A model generated the notes under the pieces. That model was not told the origin of the DNA. It worked only from the letters and a program-made list of their open reading frames with translations, and searched no databases. 64,000 nt of DNA from the NCBI RefSeq assembly GCF_011044975.1, contig NZ_JAAKZV010000012.1, positions 1 through 64,000 of the forward strand, given 5' to 3'. A program made the translations under genes and the position numbers. Shown in pieces: positions 52,007-59,715 of this stretch (position 1 is the first letter of the stretch; each line of letters opens with the position of its first letter). This DNA is from Streptomyces coryli. Its GTDB lineage: Bacteria; Actinomycetota; Actinomycetes; Streptomycetales; Streptomycetaceae.

Positions 52007-53353
52007 TCAGCGCGGGGTGAGCTCCATGTGGATGTCCTCGGCGGCCCACAGCACGAAGCGCTCGATGGGCGTGACGGTCCGGCCCTCCGCCGGCCGGAAC
52101 CGGAACCGCTTGAGCAGGGTCGCCAGCACCAGCGTGGCCTCGACCATCGCCAGTGCGGCGCCCTCGCAGCTGCGCGGCCCTATCCCGAACGGGATGTAGG
52201 CGAGCCGGTGCCGCCCGGCCGACGCCTCGGGCGTGAACCGGTCGGGGTCGAACACCTCCGGTTCCGGCCAGTACTCGGGGTTCATGTGCACGGCCCAGAA
52301 CGGATAGAAGAGGGTCGTGCCCGCGGGCACGGTGTACTCGCCCAGCCGGAGCTCCTCGGTCGCCTCCCGGGCGCCGTAAGGACCCGGCGGATACAGCCGC
52401 ATCGCCTCCCGGAGCACCCGGTCCAGGTAGGACAGTTGCCGGAGGTCGCCGTAACCGGGCGCCTCGCGGTCGCCCAGCACCCGGTCGACCTCCTCCGCGA
52501 CCCGCTCGGCCGCCTCCGGGTGCCGGGACAGCAGGTACAGCGCCCACGAGATGGCGACGCCGGTGGTGTGGTGGGCGGCCATCATCGTCATCAGCACCGT
52601 GTCGCGGATCCGCGGCGCCGCTTCGCCCGCCTCGGCCAGGGCCGCGACCAGGTCGCTCTGCTCGGTCCGCGCGCCGGCGCCGCGCTCCTGGTGTGCGGCG
52701 AGCACCTGGTCGACGGTCCCGCGCAGATACGTCAGGGCTTCCGCGGAGCGCGTGCGGCGCTCCTCCTCCGTGCCTCCCACGTCCACCTGGTAGAGCTTCG
52801 CCAGCTGGTCGGTGAGCAGGTCCTCGAATGCGGCCACCACCCGGCCGGCGGTCTCCTCCGACTCCAGCCCGCTGCCCAGCGCGTACTCGCAGACCATCTG
52901 CAGTGACAGCCGGCTGAGGTCCTGCTGCAGCGCGACGGGGCCGCGGGCGGCGGCTTCCGCCCACCGGTCGGCCATCGCGGTCGTCAGCGCGGTGAACTGC
53001 GCGAAGTGCGCCTCGTGCGACGGGCGTCCGGCCAGCACCTGCAGCATGACGCGACGCCAGGGCACGTGCTCGGCCTCCGGGAGCGTCTGCACATTGCCCG
53101 ACTCCTGCAGCGGCACCAGGAACTCGAACAGCTTCTCCGGCCGCTTGTTGATCTTCGCGGTCGCCTCCAGGAGCACTGGATCGGCGACCGAGACCGCCAG
53201 GTCCGCACCCGGCAGCGGAAACCGCACCACCGGGCCGTATTCGGCGTGCAGCTGCAGCTGGTAGTTGTGCAGTCCTCCCGCCGCCACGATGGCCTTGACG
53301 CCGTCGCTCTCCGCGGACGGGCCGGGGATCCGGTCGATGCCGTGGTCCGGCAT
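52007..53353 (-). CDS. Cytochrome P450
   Basis: The 448-residue protein has the heme loop FGIGPRSCEGAAL with the axial Cys396, the ExxR pair in LREAMRLYPPGPYG, and an oxygen-binding I-helix segment AAHHTTGVA in place of the usual AGxDTT. The acidic residue before the Thr pair is replaced by His, which may alter proton delivery. It is nearer to class E (fatty acid or carotenoid-type) than to the typical soluble streptomycete CYPs, judging by the PERF-like DPDRFTPE region. No ferredoxin gene is adjacent. GGAAGGAG precedes ATG 53353. Confidence 0.92.
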   Translation of the reverse strand: MPDHGIDRIPGPSAESDGVKAIVAAGGLHNYQLQLHAEYGPVVRFPLPGADLAVSVADPVLLEATAKINKRPEKLFEFLVPLQESGNVQTLPEAEHVPWRRVMLQVLAGRPSHEAHFAQFTALTTAMADRWAEAAARGPVALQQDLSRLSLQMVCEYALGSGLESEETAGRVVAAFEDLLTDQLAKLYQVDVGGTEEERRTRSAEALTYLRGTVDQVLAAHQERGAGARTEQSDLVAALAEAGEAAPRIRDTVLMTMMAAHHTTGVAISWALYLLSRHPEAAERVAEEVDRVLGDREAPGYGDLRQLSYLDRVLREAMRLYPPGPYGAREATEELRLGEYTVPAGTTLFYPFWAVHMNPEYWPEPEVFDPDRFTPEASAGRHRLAYIPFGIGPRSCEGAALAMVEATLVLATLLKRFRFRPAEGRTVTPIERFVLWAAEDIHMELTPR

Positions 53354-53493
53354 GGCGCTCCTTCCTTACGTCGCTTCCCGGTAACTCGGCTGCTCCGCAC
53401 CGGAGTTGGTGGGGGTCCGGGAAGGCCAGGTCGGTATGCTCGCATGCTTGCACGTATTCTGTGGCCCGTCCGGGACGCGAGGGGAGGCCGCGA

Positions 53494-54360
53494 ATGGACA
53501 AGCCGTCACAGGCCGGCGGAGGACGGATACCGAAGGCGCCGCTCGACCTGCGGACGCCCAACGTCCCCCGGATATACGACTACTTCCTCGGCGGCAAGGA
53601 CAACTACGCCGCCGACCGGGAGATCATGGAGGAGGTCCGGCGGCACGTGCCGGACGCGCCGCTGCTGGCCCGCGAGAACCGCGCCTTCCTGTGCCGCGCC
53701 GTGCGGCACCTGGCCGCCGCCGGCATCCGGCAGTTCATCGACATCGGCTCGGGCATGCCGGTCGAAGGCCTCGAGAACCTGCACGAGATCGCCCAGGACG
53801 CCGCCCCGGACGCGCGCGTCGCCTACGTCGACATCGACCCCGTGGTGCTCAGCCACGGACGGGCGCTGCTCGGCAAGGCGCCCGGGGTAGCCGTGCTCCA
53901 GGGCGACGTCCGGCGCCCGGAGGACATCCTGGCCGCCCCCGAGCTGCACGGCGTCATCGACTTCGACGAGCCGGTCGCCGTGATCATGCTGCTGTTGCTG
54001 CATTTCGTCCGCGACGAGGAGGACCCGCCGGGAATCCTGGCCCGGCTGCGGGCCGCCTTGGCGCCCGGCAGCCACCTGGTCATCACGCACTCCACCTCGG
54101 AGTTCGACACCGACGGCCGGGTGCAGAAGGCCGCCGACGTCTACGAGAAGGCCGGCGCCCCGCTCACCCTGCGCGGCCGGGCGGAGATTATGCGGCTCTT
54201 CGACGGCTTCGACCTGCTCGACCCGGGCCTGACCACCGTATCCCTGTGGCACCCCGAGCCGGCCACCCCATCGCCACCGCGCCCCGGCCCGGGCTGGACC
54301 GTGCCCCCGGGCGCCGAACGGCAGTGGATATACGCCGGCGTCGGACGCAAGGCCGGCTAG
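53494..54360 (+). CDS. SAM-dependent methyltransferase-like protein (DUF574 type)
   Basis: The 288-residue protein has the features of the actinobacterial DUF574 family: PNVPRIYDYFLGGKDNYAADR near the N terminus, the Rossmann SAM loop FIDIGSGMP, VAYVDIDPVVLSHGRALL and a VIMLLLLHFV strand. Streptomyces genomes carry many copies of this family, with little known about targets. ATG 53494 has GGGGAGG about 7 bases upstream, better than GTG 53461. It is divergent from the P450, so the two could form a small tailoring pair, but no biosynthetic core is nearby. Confidence 0.9.
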   Translation: MDKPSQAGGGRIPKAPLDLRTPNVPRIYDYFLGGKDNYAADREIMEEVRRHVPDAPLLARENRAFLCRAVRHLAAAGIRQFIDIGSGMPVEGLENLHEIAQDAAPDARVAYVDIDPVVLSHGRALLGKAPGVAVLQGDVRRPEDILAAPELHGVIDFDEPVAVIMLLLLHFVRDEEDPPGILARLRAALAPGSHLVITHSTSEFDTDGRVQKAADVYEKAGAPLTLRGRAEIMRLFDGFDLLDPGLTTVSLWHPEPATPSPPRPGPGWTVPPGAERQWIYAGVGRKAG

Positions 54361-54376
54361 CCCCGAAGTCGCTCGG

Positions 54377-55042
54377 TCACCCGCGCTCCGTGTCGCCGTC
54401 CGCCGCTTCCGTCAGGCGCCGCGTGACGTAGAACTCCGCGAACTCGCTGATGAGCTGGAGGCGCTGTTCCTCCGCCTCCGGGTCGGGGTCGATCTCGCGG
54501 CGGATGGCCTCGCCGTCGAAGGTGTGCTCCACGGTGTTGAGCAGCATCTCCAGCTCGGCGTCGGTGAACAGCTCGCTGCCCGGCACCGTCCGGCCGACCC
54601 GGACGATGTCGTCGAAGAAGCGCCGGCCCACCTCGCTCAGCCGGGCACGCAGGTCCGGGTCGGTACGGGCGGCCACCATCAGCTCGAACCACACCACGTT
54701 CTCCGTGGCCCGGTGCCGGGCGCGCATCAGCCGGAACGCCTCCGCGAGCGTCGGCGGCTCCGGCAGCTCGGCGAACTGCTCCCGGATCCGGTCGATATGC
54801 CGCCGCGCCACCTCGTCCGCCGCCGTGACCATCAGGTCGAGGCGGGAGTCGAAATGGCGGAAGAGGCCGCCGCGGGAGACTCCGGAGCGGGTGCAGATCT
54901 CGCCGAGCGAGGCCCTGGCGTAGCCGACCTCGGCGATCGCCTCGACCGTCGCGTCGATCAGCCGGCCGATCGTCGCCTCGCGCCGCTCCTGCTGGGTCCG
55001 CCGCTCCGGGCGCCGCGGCATGGTCGCCGAGTTGTCCACCAT
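54377..55042 (-). CDS. TetR-family regulator
   Basis: The 221-residue protein has a TetR HTH near residues 15-65 (ATIGRLIDATVEAIAEVGYARASLGEICTRSGVSRGGLFRHF) and a helical ligand domain. ATG 55042 fits a leaderless start: TAGGCT (55050-55055 on the coding strand) ends 7 bases before it. An internal ATG at 55021 is the alternative. Its target may be the neighbouring methyltransferase, which converges with it, or the lost gene whose remnant lies just upstream (55100-55315). That remnant begins 58 bp away in divergent orientation, the usual place for a TetR-controlled gene. Confidence 0.88.
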   Translation of the reverse strand: MVDNSATMPRRPERRTQQERREATIGRLIDATVEAIAEVGYARASLGEICTRSGVSRGGLFRHFDSRLDLMVTAADEVARRHIDRIREQFAELPEPPTLAEAFRLMRARHRATENVVWFELMVAARTDPDLRARLSEVGRRFFDDIVRVGRTVPGSELFTDAELEMLLNTVEHTFDGEAIRREIDPDPEAEEQRLQLISEFAEFYVTRRLTEAADGDTERG

Positions 55043-55099
55043 GCGCCCCAGCCTAAGTCGACCTGCGGTTCCGGCAGCGGCGGCCGGACGTATTGACAG

Positions 55100-55315
55100 G
55101 GCTTCATCGACATCGACACCCACTACGACGCCGAGGTGCTGCTCGCTCCTGGCCTCACCGAGTCGGTACGGCACGGCGCGACGACCGTCGTCTTCGGCTC
55201 CTGTCCGACGCGGGTGCGCATCTGCGCAACATGCACCGGCTCACCGGTGAGCTCGGCCAGTGGTACGGCATCGACGCCGGCAGGCTGCGCGCCGCGGGCT
55301 GCGGTCGGCGGCGTA
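55100..55315 (+). pseudogene. Remnant of an N-acyl-D-amino-acid deacylase-type amidohydrolase
   Basis: Two pieces of one family are read in different frames. The first (55100-55207) gives GFIDIDTHYDAEVLLAP and TTVVFGSC, the metal-binding N-terminal part of D-aminoacylase-like amidohydrolases. The second (from about 55202) gives SDAGAHLRNM and then RLTGELGQWYGIDAG, both from the C-terminal third of the same family. The 300-400 residues between them and both ends are missing. So this is a decayed gene with at least two deletions and a frameshift. It sits divergent from a TetR gene. Confidence 0.75.
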
Positions 55316-55367
55316 CCGGACGCTTCCTGCGCGCGGGGGAGCGGCCCGGTACGGTCGATCCGCTGTG

Positions 55368-56252
55368 TCAGCCGAGCGGGCAGGTCTCCTCGATCGCGGA
55401 GAGCTTGGGGTCCTTCGGGACGGGGCACAGGAACTGGTCGTAGCGGGTGTCGTTGTCCACGAATCGCTTCAGCCAGGAAATGCTGTACTTGGCGTAGGTG
55501 ACATTCGGGAACAGGGGGTCGAAATGACTGCCCCCGGCCAATTCCACATAGCCCTTCTCGGTGGAGTCCGGAATGCTCTGGTAGAACGACTTCCCCATGG
55601 AGGCGGGGGCCACGAAGTCGGCCTGTCCGGTGAAGACCAGCGTCGGCACCTGGACCTTCGAGAAGTCCGAGGTGAGCTCCCACGGTGTGAGCGGGATGGC
55701 CGCCTGGAGGCCCGGCGTCCTGGCCGCCGCGTGCAGGGTGCCGCCGCCGCCCATCGAGTGGCCCATCAACGCCAGCCGGGTGCCGTCCACCCGGTCCTTG
55801 GCGGGACTCTTCTCGACCAGGAACTTCAGCGAAGCCAGTAACTGGTCGGCGCGACTGCTCGGTATGTCCATCGGGGTGAAGGTGCCGATGGTGAAGACCA
55901 CAAAGCCCTGCGAGGCGAGCCTCGGGCCGTACCAGGAGACCATGGCCTCGAACGACATGAAGCCGGGCGAGATGGCGACTCCGCCGAACTTGCCCTTGCT
56001 GGTGTCCTTGGGGAAGTAGATCGTGCCGCCGGCGAAGCCGTCGCCGCCGGGGACGGTGACCTTGTCGACCTCGAAGGGCCCCTTCTCGGCCTCGATGCTC
56101 TGCTGCGTGGGGGCCGGGCCGCGTTCATGGGGATTGTCCTCGGCGGCGCCGGCCGTCGGTTGGCCGATGAGCAGCGCCGCGAGCACGCCGCCTGCGGCGA
56201 GTGCGGAGCCGGCTCTGGTCAACAGGCGCCGGCGGTGGGTGGGTCGGGGCAT
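55368..56252 (-). CDS. Secreted polyester hydrolase / lipase (cutinase, PETase-like)
   Basis: The 294-residue protein has a signal peptide (about 1-37) and the actinobacterial cutinase/lipase fold. The mature N terminus has NPHERGPAPT, as in Streptomyces exfoliatus lipase and Thermobifida cutinases. The catalytic triad is Ser166 (GHSMGGGG), Asp212 (GQADFVAP) and His243 (GGSHFDP). The oxyanion-hole position has Phe101 (PGFMSFEA) where characterised enzymes usually have Tyr. Cys276 and Cys291 would form the C-terminal disulfide. It should cleave esters of cutin, triglycerides or synthetic polyesters outside the cell. A palindrome of TetR type lies upstream. Confidence 0.93.
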   Translation of the reverse strand: MPRPTHRRRLLTRAGSALAAGGVLAALLIGQPTAGAAEDNPHERGPAPTQQSIEAEKGPFEVDKVTVPGGDGFAGGTIYFPKDTSKGKFGGVAISPGFMSFEAMVSWYGPRLASQGFVVFTIGTFTPMDIPSSRADQLLASLKFLVEKSPAKDRVDGTRLALMGHSMGGGGTLHAAARTPGLQAAIPLTPWELTSDFSKVQVPTLVFTGQADFVAPASMGKSFYQSIPDSTEKGYVELAGGSHFDPLFPNVTYAKYSISWLKRFVDNDTRYDQFLCPVPKDPKLSAIEETCPLG

Positions 56253-56298
56253 GGAGCACTCCTCGTCGAGTGGACGGATGCGTGGCCGAACAGATAGG

Positions 56299-56311
56299 AA
56301 CCGATCGGTCG
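56299..56311. promoter_or_regulatory. TetR-like palindrome upstream of the polyester hydrolase gene
   Basis: AACCGATCGGTCG contains the 10-bp palindrome ACCGATCGGT and lies 47 bases upstream of the start codon. It is identical over 13 bases to the site at 33947-33959. Confidence 0.45.
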
Positions 56312-56438
56312 CAAAACGTCAAGGAGGTGCTCCGCAGGTCGTGCGCCCGGTGACAACGGGGCCTCCGGGCGCCGTGGGTGTTACGCCTCCAGGTGCGTAC
56401 GCAGCCGGTGCTCCGCGCCGCTCACTTCACCGCGCCCC

Positions 56439-57287
56439 TCACTTCACCGCGCCCCGCGCGAACCCGTTGTAGATGTACCGCTGCAGGAACAGGAAGATCA
56501 GCAGCGACGGCAGGATCACCAGGATCACCCCGGCCGAGATGTTCTCCCAGTGCGCGCCGAACGGGCCCTTGAAGCGGAACAGGGATGTGGAGATCACGCC
56601 CAGATCCTTCGCCGGCATGTACAGGAACGGGATGTAGAAGTCCTGGTACACCGTGATCCCCTTGACGATCACGACCGTCGCGGTGGCCGGCTTCAGCAGC
56701 GGGAAAATGATCTTCCGGTAGATGGTGAAGTAGTTCGCCCCGTCGAGCCGCGCCGCCTCGTCGAGGGACACCGGGATCGCGCGGATGAACTGCAGGAAGA
56801 TATAGATCGAGATGATGTCGGTGCCCATGTAGAGCAGAATCGGCGCCCACCGGGTGTTGAACAGCCCCATGCTCGTGACCACTTGGAAGGTCGCCACCTG
56901 CGTGGTCACCCCAGGCACCAGCGACGCGAACAGGAAGAGCCCCACCACCAGCTTCCGGAAGCGGAAGTGGAAGCGGTCGATCGCGTACGCCGTCATCGAT
57001 CCGATCACCACTGTCCCGGCGACGGCGAAGACCATGATGAAGCCCGTATTGGCGAAGGCGCGCAGCATCTCGCCGTCGCGGAAGGCGGTGGCGTAGTTGG
57101 AGAAGTTCAGCCAGTCCCCGGGCAGCGAGAAGGCGGCGTCGTCCGCGGCCGCCTCCTGCGGGGTCTTCAGGGACGTCAGGAAGATGACGATCAGCGGGAC
57201 GATCACGACGGCCGAGGCGAGGACCAGCGACAGGTACTTCAGCCCGGTGGCCGTGGCCCGGCGGACGGCAATGCGCTTGTCGGTCAC
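56439..57287 (-). CDS. Sugar ABC transporter permease (MalG type)
   Basis: The 282-residue protein has six membrane helices. The inner-membrane permease EAA loop is visible as IPVSLDEAARLDGANYFTIYRKIIFPLLKP, the contact site for the ATPase. It starts with GTG 57287, overlapping the MalF-type gene by four bases; the longer open frame upstream reads through the other permease in the wrong frame. With its partner it forms the channel of a carbohydrate importer. No ATPase gene is in the operon, as usual in Streptomyces, where MsiK serves many importers. Confidence 0.93.
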   Translation of the reverse strand: MTDKRIAVRRATATGLKYLSLVLASAVVIVPLIVIFLTSLKTPQEAAADDAAFSLPGDWLNFSNYATAFRDGEMLRAFANTGFIMVFAVAGTVVIGSMTAYAIDRFHFRFRKLVVGLFLFASLVPGVTTQVATFQVVTSMGLFNTRWAPILLYMGTDIISIYIFLQFIRAIPVSLDEAARLDGANYFTIYRKIIFPLLKPATATVVIVKGITVYQDFYIPFLYMPAKDLGVISTSLFRFKGPFGAHWENISAGVILVILPSLLIFLFLQRYIYNGFARGAVK

Positions 57288-58174
57288 GTCAGTTCCGCCT
57301 TCTCGTCGGGTACGAGCCTCCGCTGCAGCCACGTCACCAGCAGCACCAGCGCCAGCAGCACGATCGCCGAGGCCGACGCCAGCCCCGTCTTGTTGAACTG
57401 GAAGGCCAGCTTCACCGTCTGGATCACGAAGGTCTGGGTGTCGGTGGCGCCGCCGGTCATGATGTACGGGATCTCGAAGACCGAGAGCGAGCCGGAGACC
57501 GACAGGATCACCGTCAGGCTGATCACCGGCTTGATCCCGGGGGCGATCAGGTAGCGGAACTGCTGCCACCGGCTCGCCCCGTCCAGCTCCGCCGCCTCGT
57601 ACTGCTCGCCGGGAATGGACTGGATCGCGCCCAGGAAGAGCACGAAGTTCAGCCCCATGTAGCGCCAGACCGACACCGCCGCGAGCGAGGTGTTCGCCGA
57701 CTCGGGCGAGCCGAGCCACGCCCGGTCGCCCTCGTACCCGAAGAGGCCGAGCACCGAGTCGAGGGTGCCGCCGTCCTGGAAGAAGTACAGGAAGACGAAG
57801 CCGATCGCGACGCCGTTGATCAGATACGGGAAGAACAGGATGCCCTTGAAGAGGTTGCGGAAGCGGGTGCTGAAGCTGAGGATCACCGCGAAGTACAGGG
57901 CCAGGACGATCTGCACCGCCGACGCGACCAGGTAGTAGACGCTGACGAAGAAGACCTGGAAGCGGTCGGCGTCGGTGAAGAGCTCGGTGTAGTTCTCCGC
58001 GCCGACGTAACTGCGGGTCGGGCTCACGCCGTCCCAGTCGGTGAAGCTGTAGTCGATCAGGCTCGCCACCGGGACGTAGGTGAAGGTCACCAGGAGGGCG
58101 AGCGGCGCCGCCAGGAAGAGCCAGGGCGTTACCTGGCGGCGCCACGTGTGCTTTCGAGCGGGGGCCGTTCGCAT
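57284..58174 (-). CDS. Sugar ABC transporter permease (MalF type)
   Basis: The 296-residue protein has six membrane helices after a basic N-terminal tail. The first helix region WLFLAAPLALLVTFTYVPVASLIDYSF is typical of MalF-like permeases. The EAA loop is IPGEQYEAAELDGASRWQQFRYLIAPGIKP. ATG 58174 lies one base after the binding-protein stop, so the three genes are one transcript. The gene set with a divergent GH2 beta-mannosidase points to manno-oligosaccharides or similar beta-linked sugars as substrate. Confidence 0.93.
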   Translation of the reverse strand: MRTAPARKHTWRRQVTPWLFLAAPLALLVTFTYVPVASLIDYSFTDWDGVSPTRSYVGAENYTELFTDADRFQVFFVSVYYLVASAVQIVLALYFAVILSFSTRFRNLFKGILFFPYLINGVAIGFVFLYFFQDGGTLDSVLGLFGYEGDRAWLGSPESANTSLAAVSVWRYMGLNFVLFLGAIQSIPGEQYEAAELDGASRWQQFRYLIAPGIKPVISLTVILSVSGSLSVFEIPYIMTGGATDTQTFVIQTVKLAFQFNKTGLASASAIVLLALVLLVTWLQRRLVPDEKAELT

Positions 58175-58175
58175 G

Positions 58176-59498
58176 TCAGGGGCCGACCTCGCCCCGCGCG
58201 TCCGCCCACTTGCCGGCCAGCTCGTCGAGCAGGGCCGTCAGGCTGCCGCTCTTCGCGCCGCGGGCCAGGTCGATCACGCGCTGCCGGTAGTCCTGCTTGT
58301 TCAGGCCCACCTCGGAGGCGTTGTCGATGGCGCTGACCTGCTCGAACTTGGCGTTGGAGAGGGGCACGTAGCGGACCCCGCCCGCCGTGTAGTCCTTCAG
58401 CGCCGCTGGCATCGGGTCCTTCTTCAGCACCGACACGGCCTGCTCGGTCTGCGCGTAACCCGACTTCTCCGCCATCCAGTCGATCCAGGCGCGGGCGGCC
58501 TCCTTGTGCTCGGAGTGGATGTTCACCGCCTGCTGGTAGTCGGGGATCAGCATGGAGCAGAACTTCCCGTCGGACTGCGCCGGGAAGGGCAGGAAGCCGA
58601 TGTCGTCGGGGTTCGCGCCGGCCTGCTTCGCGGCCGCCTGGATCTGGGAGATCGCCCAGGATCCGAGCGCCATCGTGGCGATGTCGCCCTTCGCGAGCTG
58701 GCCCTTGGACTTCTCCCAGTTGGTGGTGGTCGGGTCCTTCTCGGAGACCTTGTTCTTCACGATGTCGTGGAGCAGCGTGTCGACGGTCTTCAGGCTGCCC
58801 TGCCACGGGTCGTCGGAGGCGGCGAGCTTGTTGTTCGCCTGGGCGTCGCAGGTGGGGGAGCCGAGGAAGTTGGTCCAGTTGGTGAGCGGCCAGCCGTCCT
58901 TGAAGTTGGTGTAGTACGGGGTGGCGCCGGTCTTGGACTTGATCTTCTTCAGGGCGGCTATGAACGCGTCCGGCGTCTTCGGCCAGTCGGTGACGCCCGC
59001 CTTCTTCCACACCGCCTTGTTGTAGACGAAGCCGGTGGCGGCGCCGAAGGTGGCGATGCCGTAGACCTTGCCCTTCACCTCGGTCTTGTCCGTGAAGCGG
59101 TGGGTCTTCACCAGGTCCTTCTCGGGGCCGAGCGAGGCGAAGAACTTGGGGTAGTCGCCCTTGGAGACGGTGTTCGGGATGAGCAGGACGTCGCCGTAGT
59201 CCTCCGTGTTCATCCGGGTCTTGATCTCGCCCTCGTAGTCGGTCGCGGTCTCGAACTCGACCTTGACCTTCGGGTAGGTCTTGCGGAACTCGGCGGCGTA
59301 CTTCTTCATCGTGCCGTTCTGGACCAGGTCGCTGCGGTTGGTCAGGACGGTGATGTCACCTGAGACCGACTTCGGGTCCGACGGCGGCTTCGCCTCCTCG
59401 CCGCCGCCCGCGGTGCCCCCGCCGCCGCTGCACCCGGCGGCCGCCAGCAGGGCGCCGGCGAGCAGCAGCGCGGCTGCTGGCTTTGTTCTCGAGACCAT
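58176..59498 (-). CDS. Sugar-binding lipoprotein of the ABC importer
   Basis: The 440-residue protein has a lipoprotein signal (MVSRTKPAAALLLAGALLAAA then GCSGGGG) with lipobox Cys near residue 23. It has the fold of family 1 extracellular solute-binding proteins, with ITVLTNRSD, the hinge region YGIATFGAATGFVYNKAVWKKAG and DKGDIATMALGSWA-like segments. It would capture an oligosaccharide at the outer face of the membrane and pass it to the two permeases. It is the first gene of the operon. The control region upstream contains three CCGGT-centred sites shared with the divergent mannosidase. Confidence 0.93.
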   Translation of the reverse strand: MVSRTKPAAALLLAGALLAAAGCSGGGGTAGGGEEAKPPSDPKSVSGDITVLTNRSDLVQNGTMKKYAAEFRKTYPKVKVEFETATDYEGEIKTRMNTEDYGDVLLIPNTVSKGDYPKFFASLGPEKDLVKTHRFTDKTEVKGKVYGIATFGAATGFVYNKAVWKKAGVTDWPKTPDAFIAALKKIKSKTGATPYYTNFKDGWPLTNWTNFLGSPTCDAQANNKLAASDDPWQGSLKTVDTLLHDIVKNKVSEKDPTTTNWEKSKGQLAKGDIATMALGSWAISQIQAAAKQAGANPDDIGFLPFPAQSDGKFCSMLIPDYQQAVNIHSEHKEAARAWIDWMAEKSGYAQTEQAVSVLKKDPMPAALKDYTAGGVRYVPLSNAKFEQVSAIDNASEVGLNKQDYRQRVIDLARGAKSGSLTALLDELAGKWADARGEVGP

Positions 59499-59513
59499 GG
59501 GACCAACTCCCTG

Positions 59514-59648
59514 CTAGAGCGGTTAAGTCGATGCGTCCGCACTATGGCAGGGGAAGCTGAACCGGTAAAGCCCAGATTTCCGGGACGATGCGGAAACGTT
59601 ATATGGAGCCTTCGCGTGCTGCGGAAACATTGAACTAGACCGGTTTAT
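59514..59648. promoter_or_regulatory. Three related operator-like sites between the sugar importer and the mannosidase
   Basis: CTAGAGCGGTTAAG (59514-59527), CTGAACCGGTAAAG (59557-59570) and CTAGACCGGTTTAT (59635-59648) share the pattern CTRRANCGGTNNAN. They are near-palindromic around CCGG. The first is close to the lipoprotein start, and the third touches the -35 of the mannosidase promoter. The LacI protein encoded at 62127-63152 is the likely binder. The reverse of the third site also resembles a DasR site. Confidence 0.65.
59589..59631. repeat. Direct repeat TGCGGAAACRTT, 31 bp apart
   Basis: TGCGGAAACGTT (59589-59600) and TGCGGAAACATT (59620-59631) lie three helical turns apart, between the second and third operator-like sites. 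They could be half-sites for an additional regulator. Confidence 0.45.
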
Positions 59649-59676
59649 GGACAACGGCCGCAGACGGAGCTACGTT
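59648..59676 (+). promoter_or_regulatory. Promoter of the mannosidase-lacI operon
   Basis: TGGACA (59648-59653) and TACGTT (59671-59676) are separated by 17 bases. The operator-like site at 59635-59648 abuts the -35. The leader of about 33 bases contains GGGAG before ATG 59716. Confidence 0.6.
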
Positions 59677-59715
59677 TGTCGCCGCCGGTCGAAGCCGCGA
59701 TGGGAGCCGCAACTG

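Noticed and set aside
52007-54360. Natural-product gene cluster around the P450 and methyltransferase
   Set aside because: No polyketide, peptide or terpene core gene lies nearby and the two genes have separate promoters.
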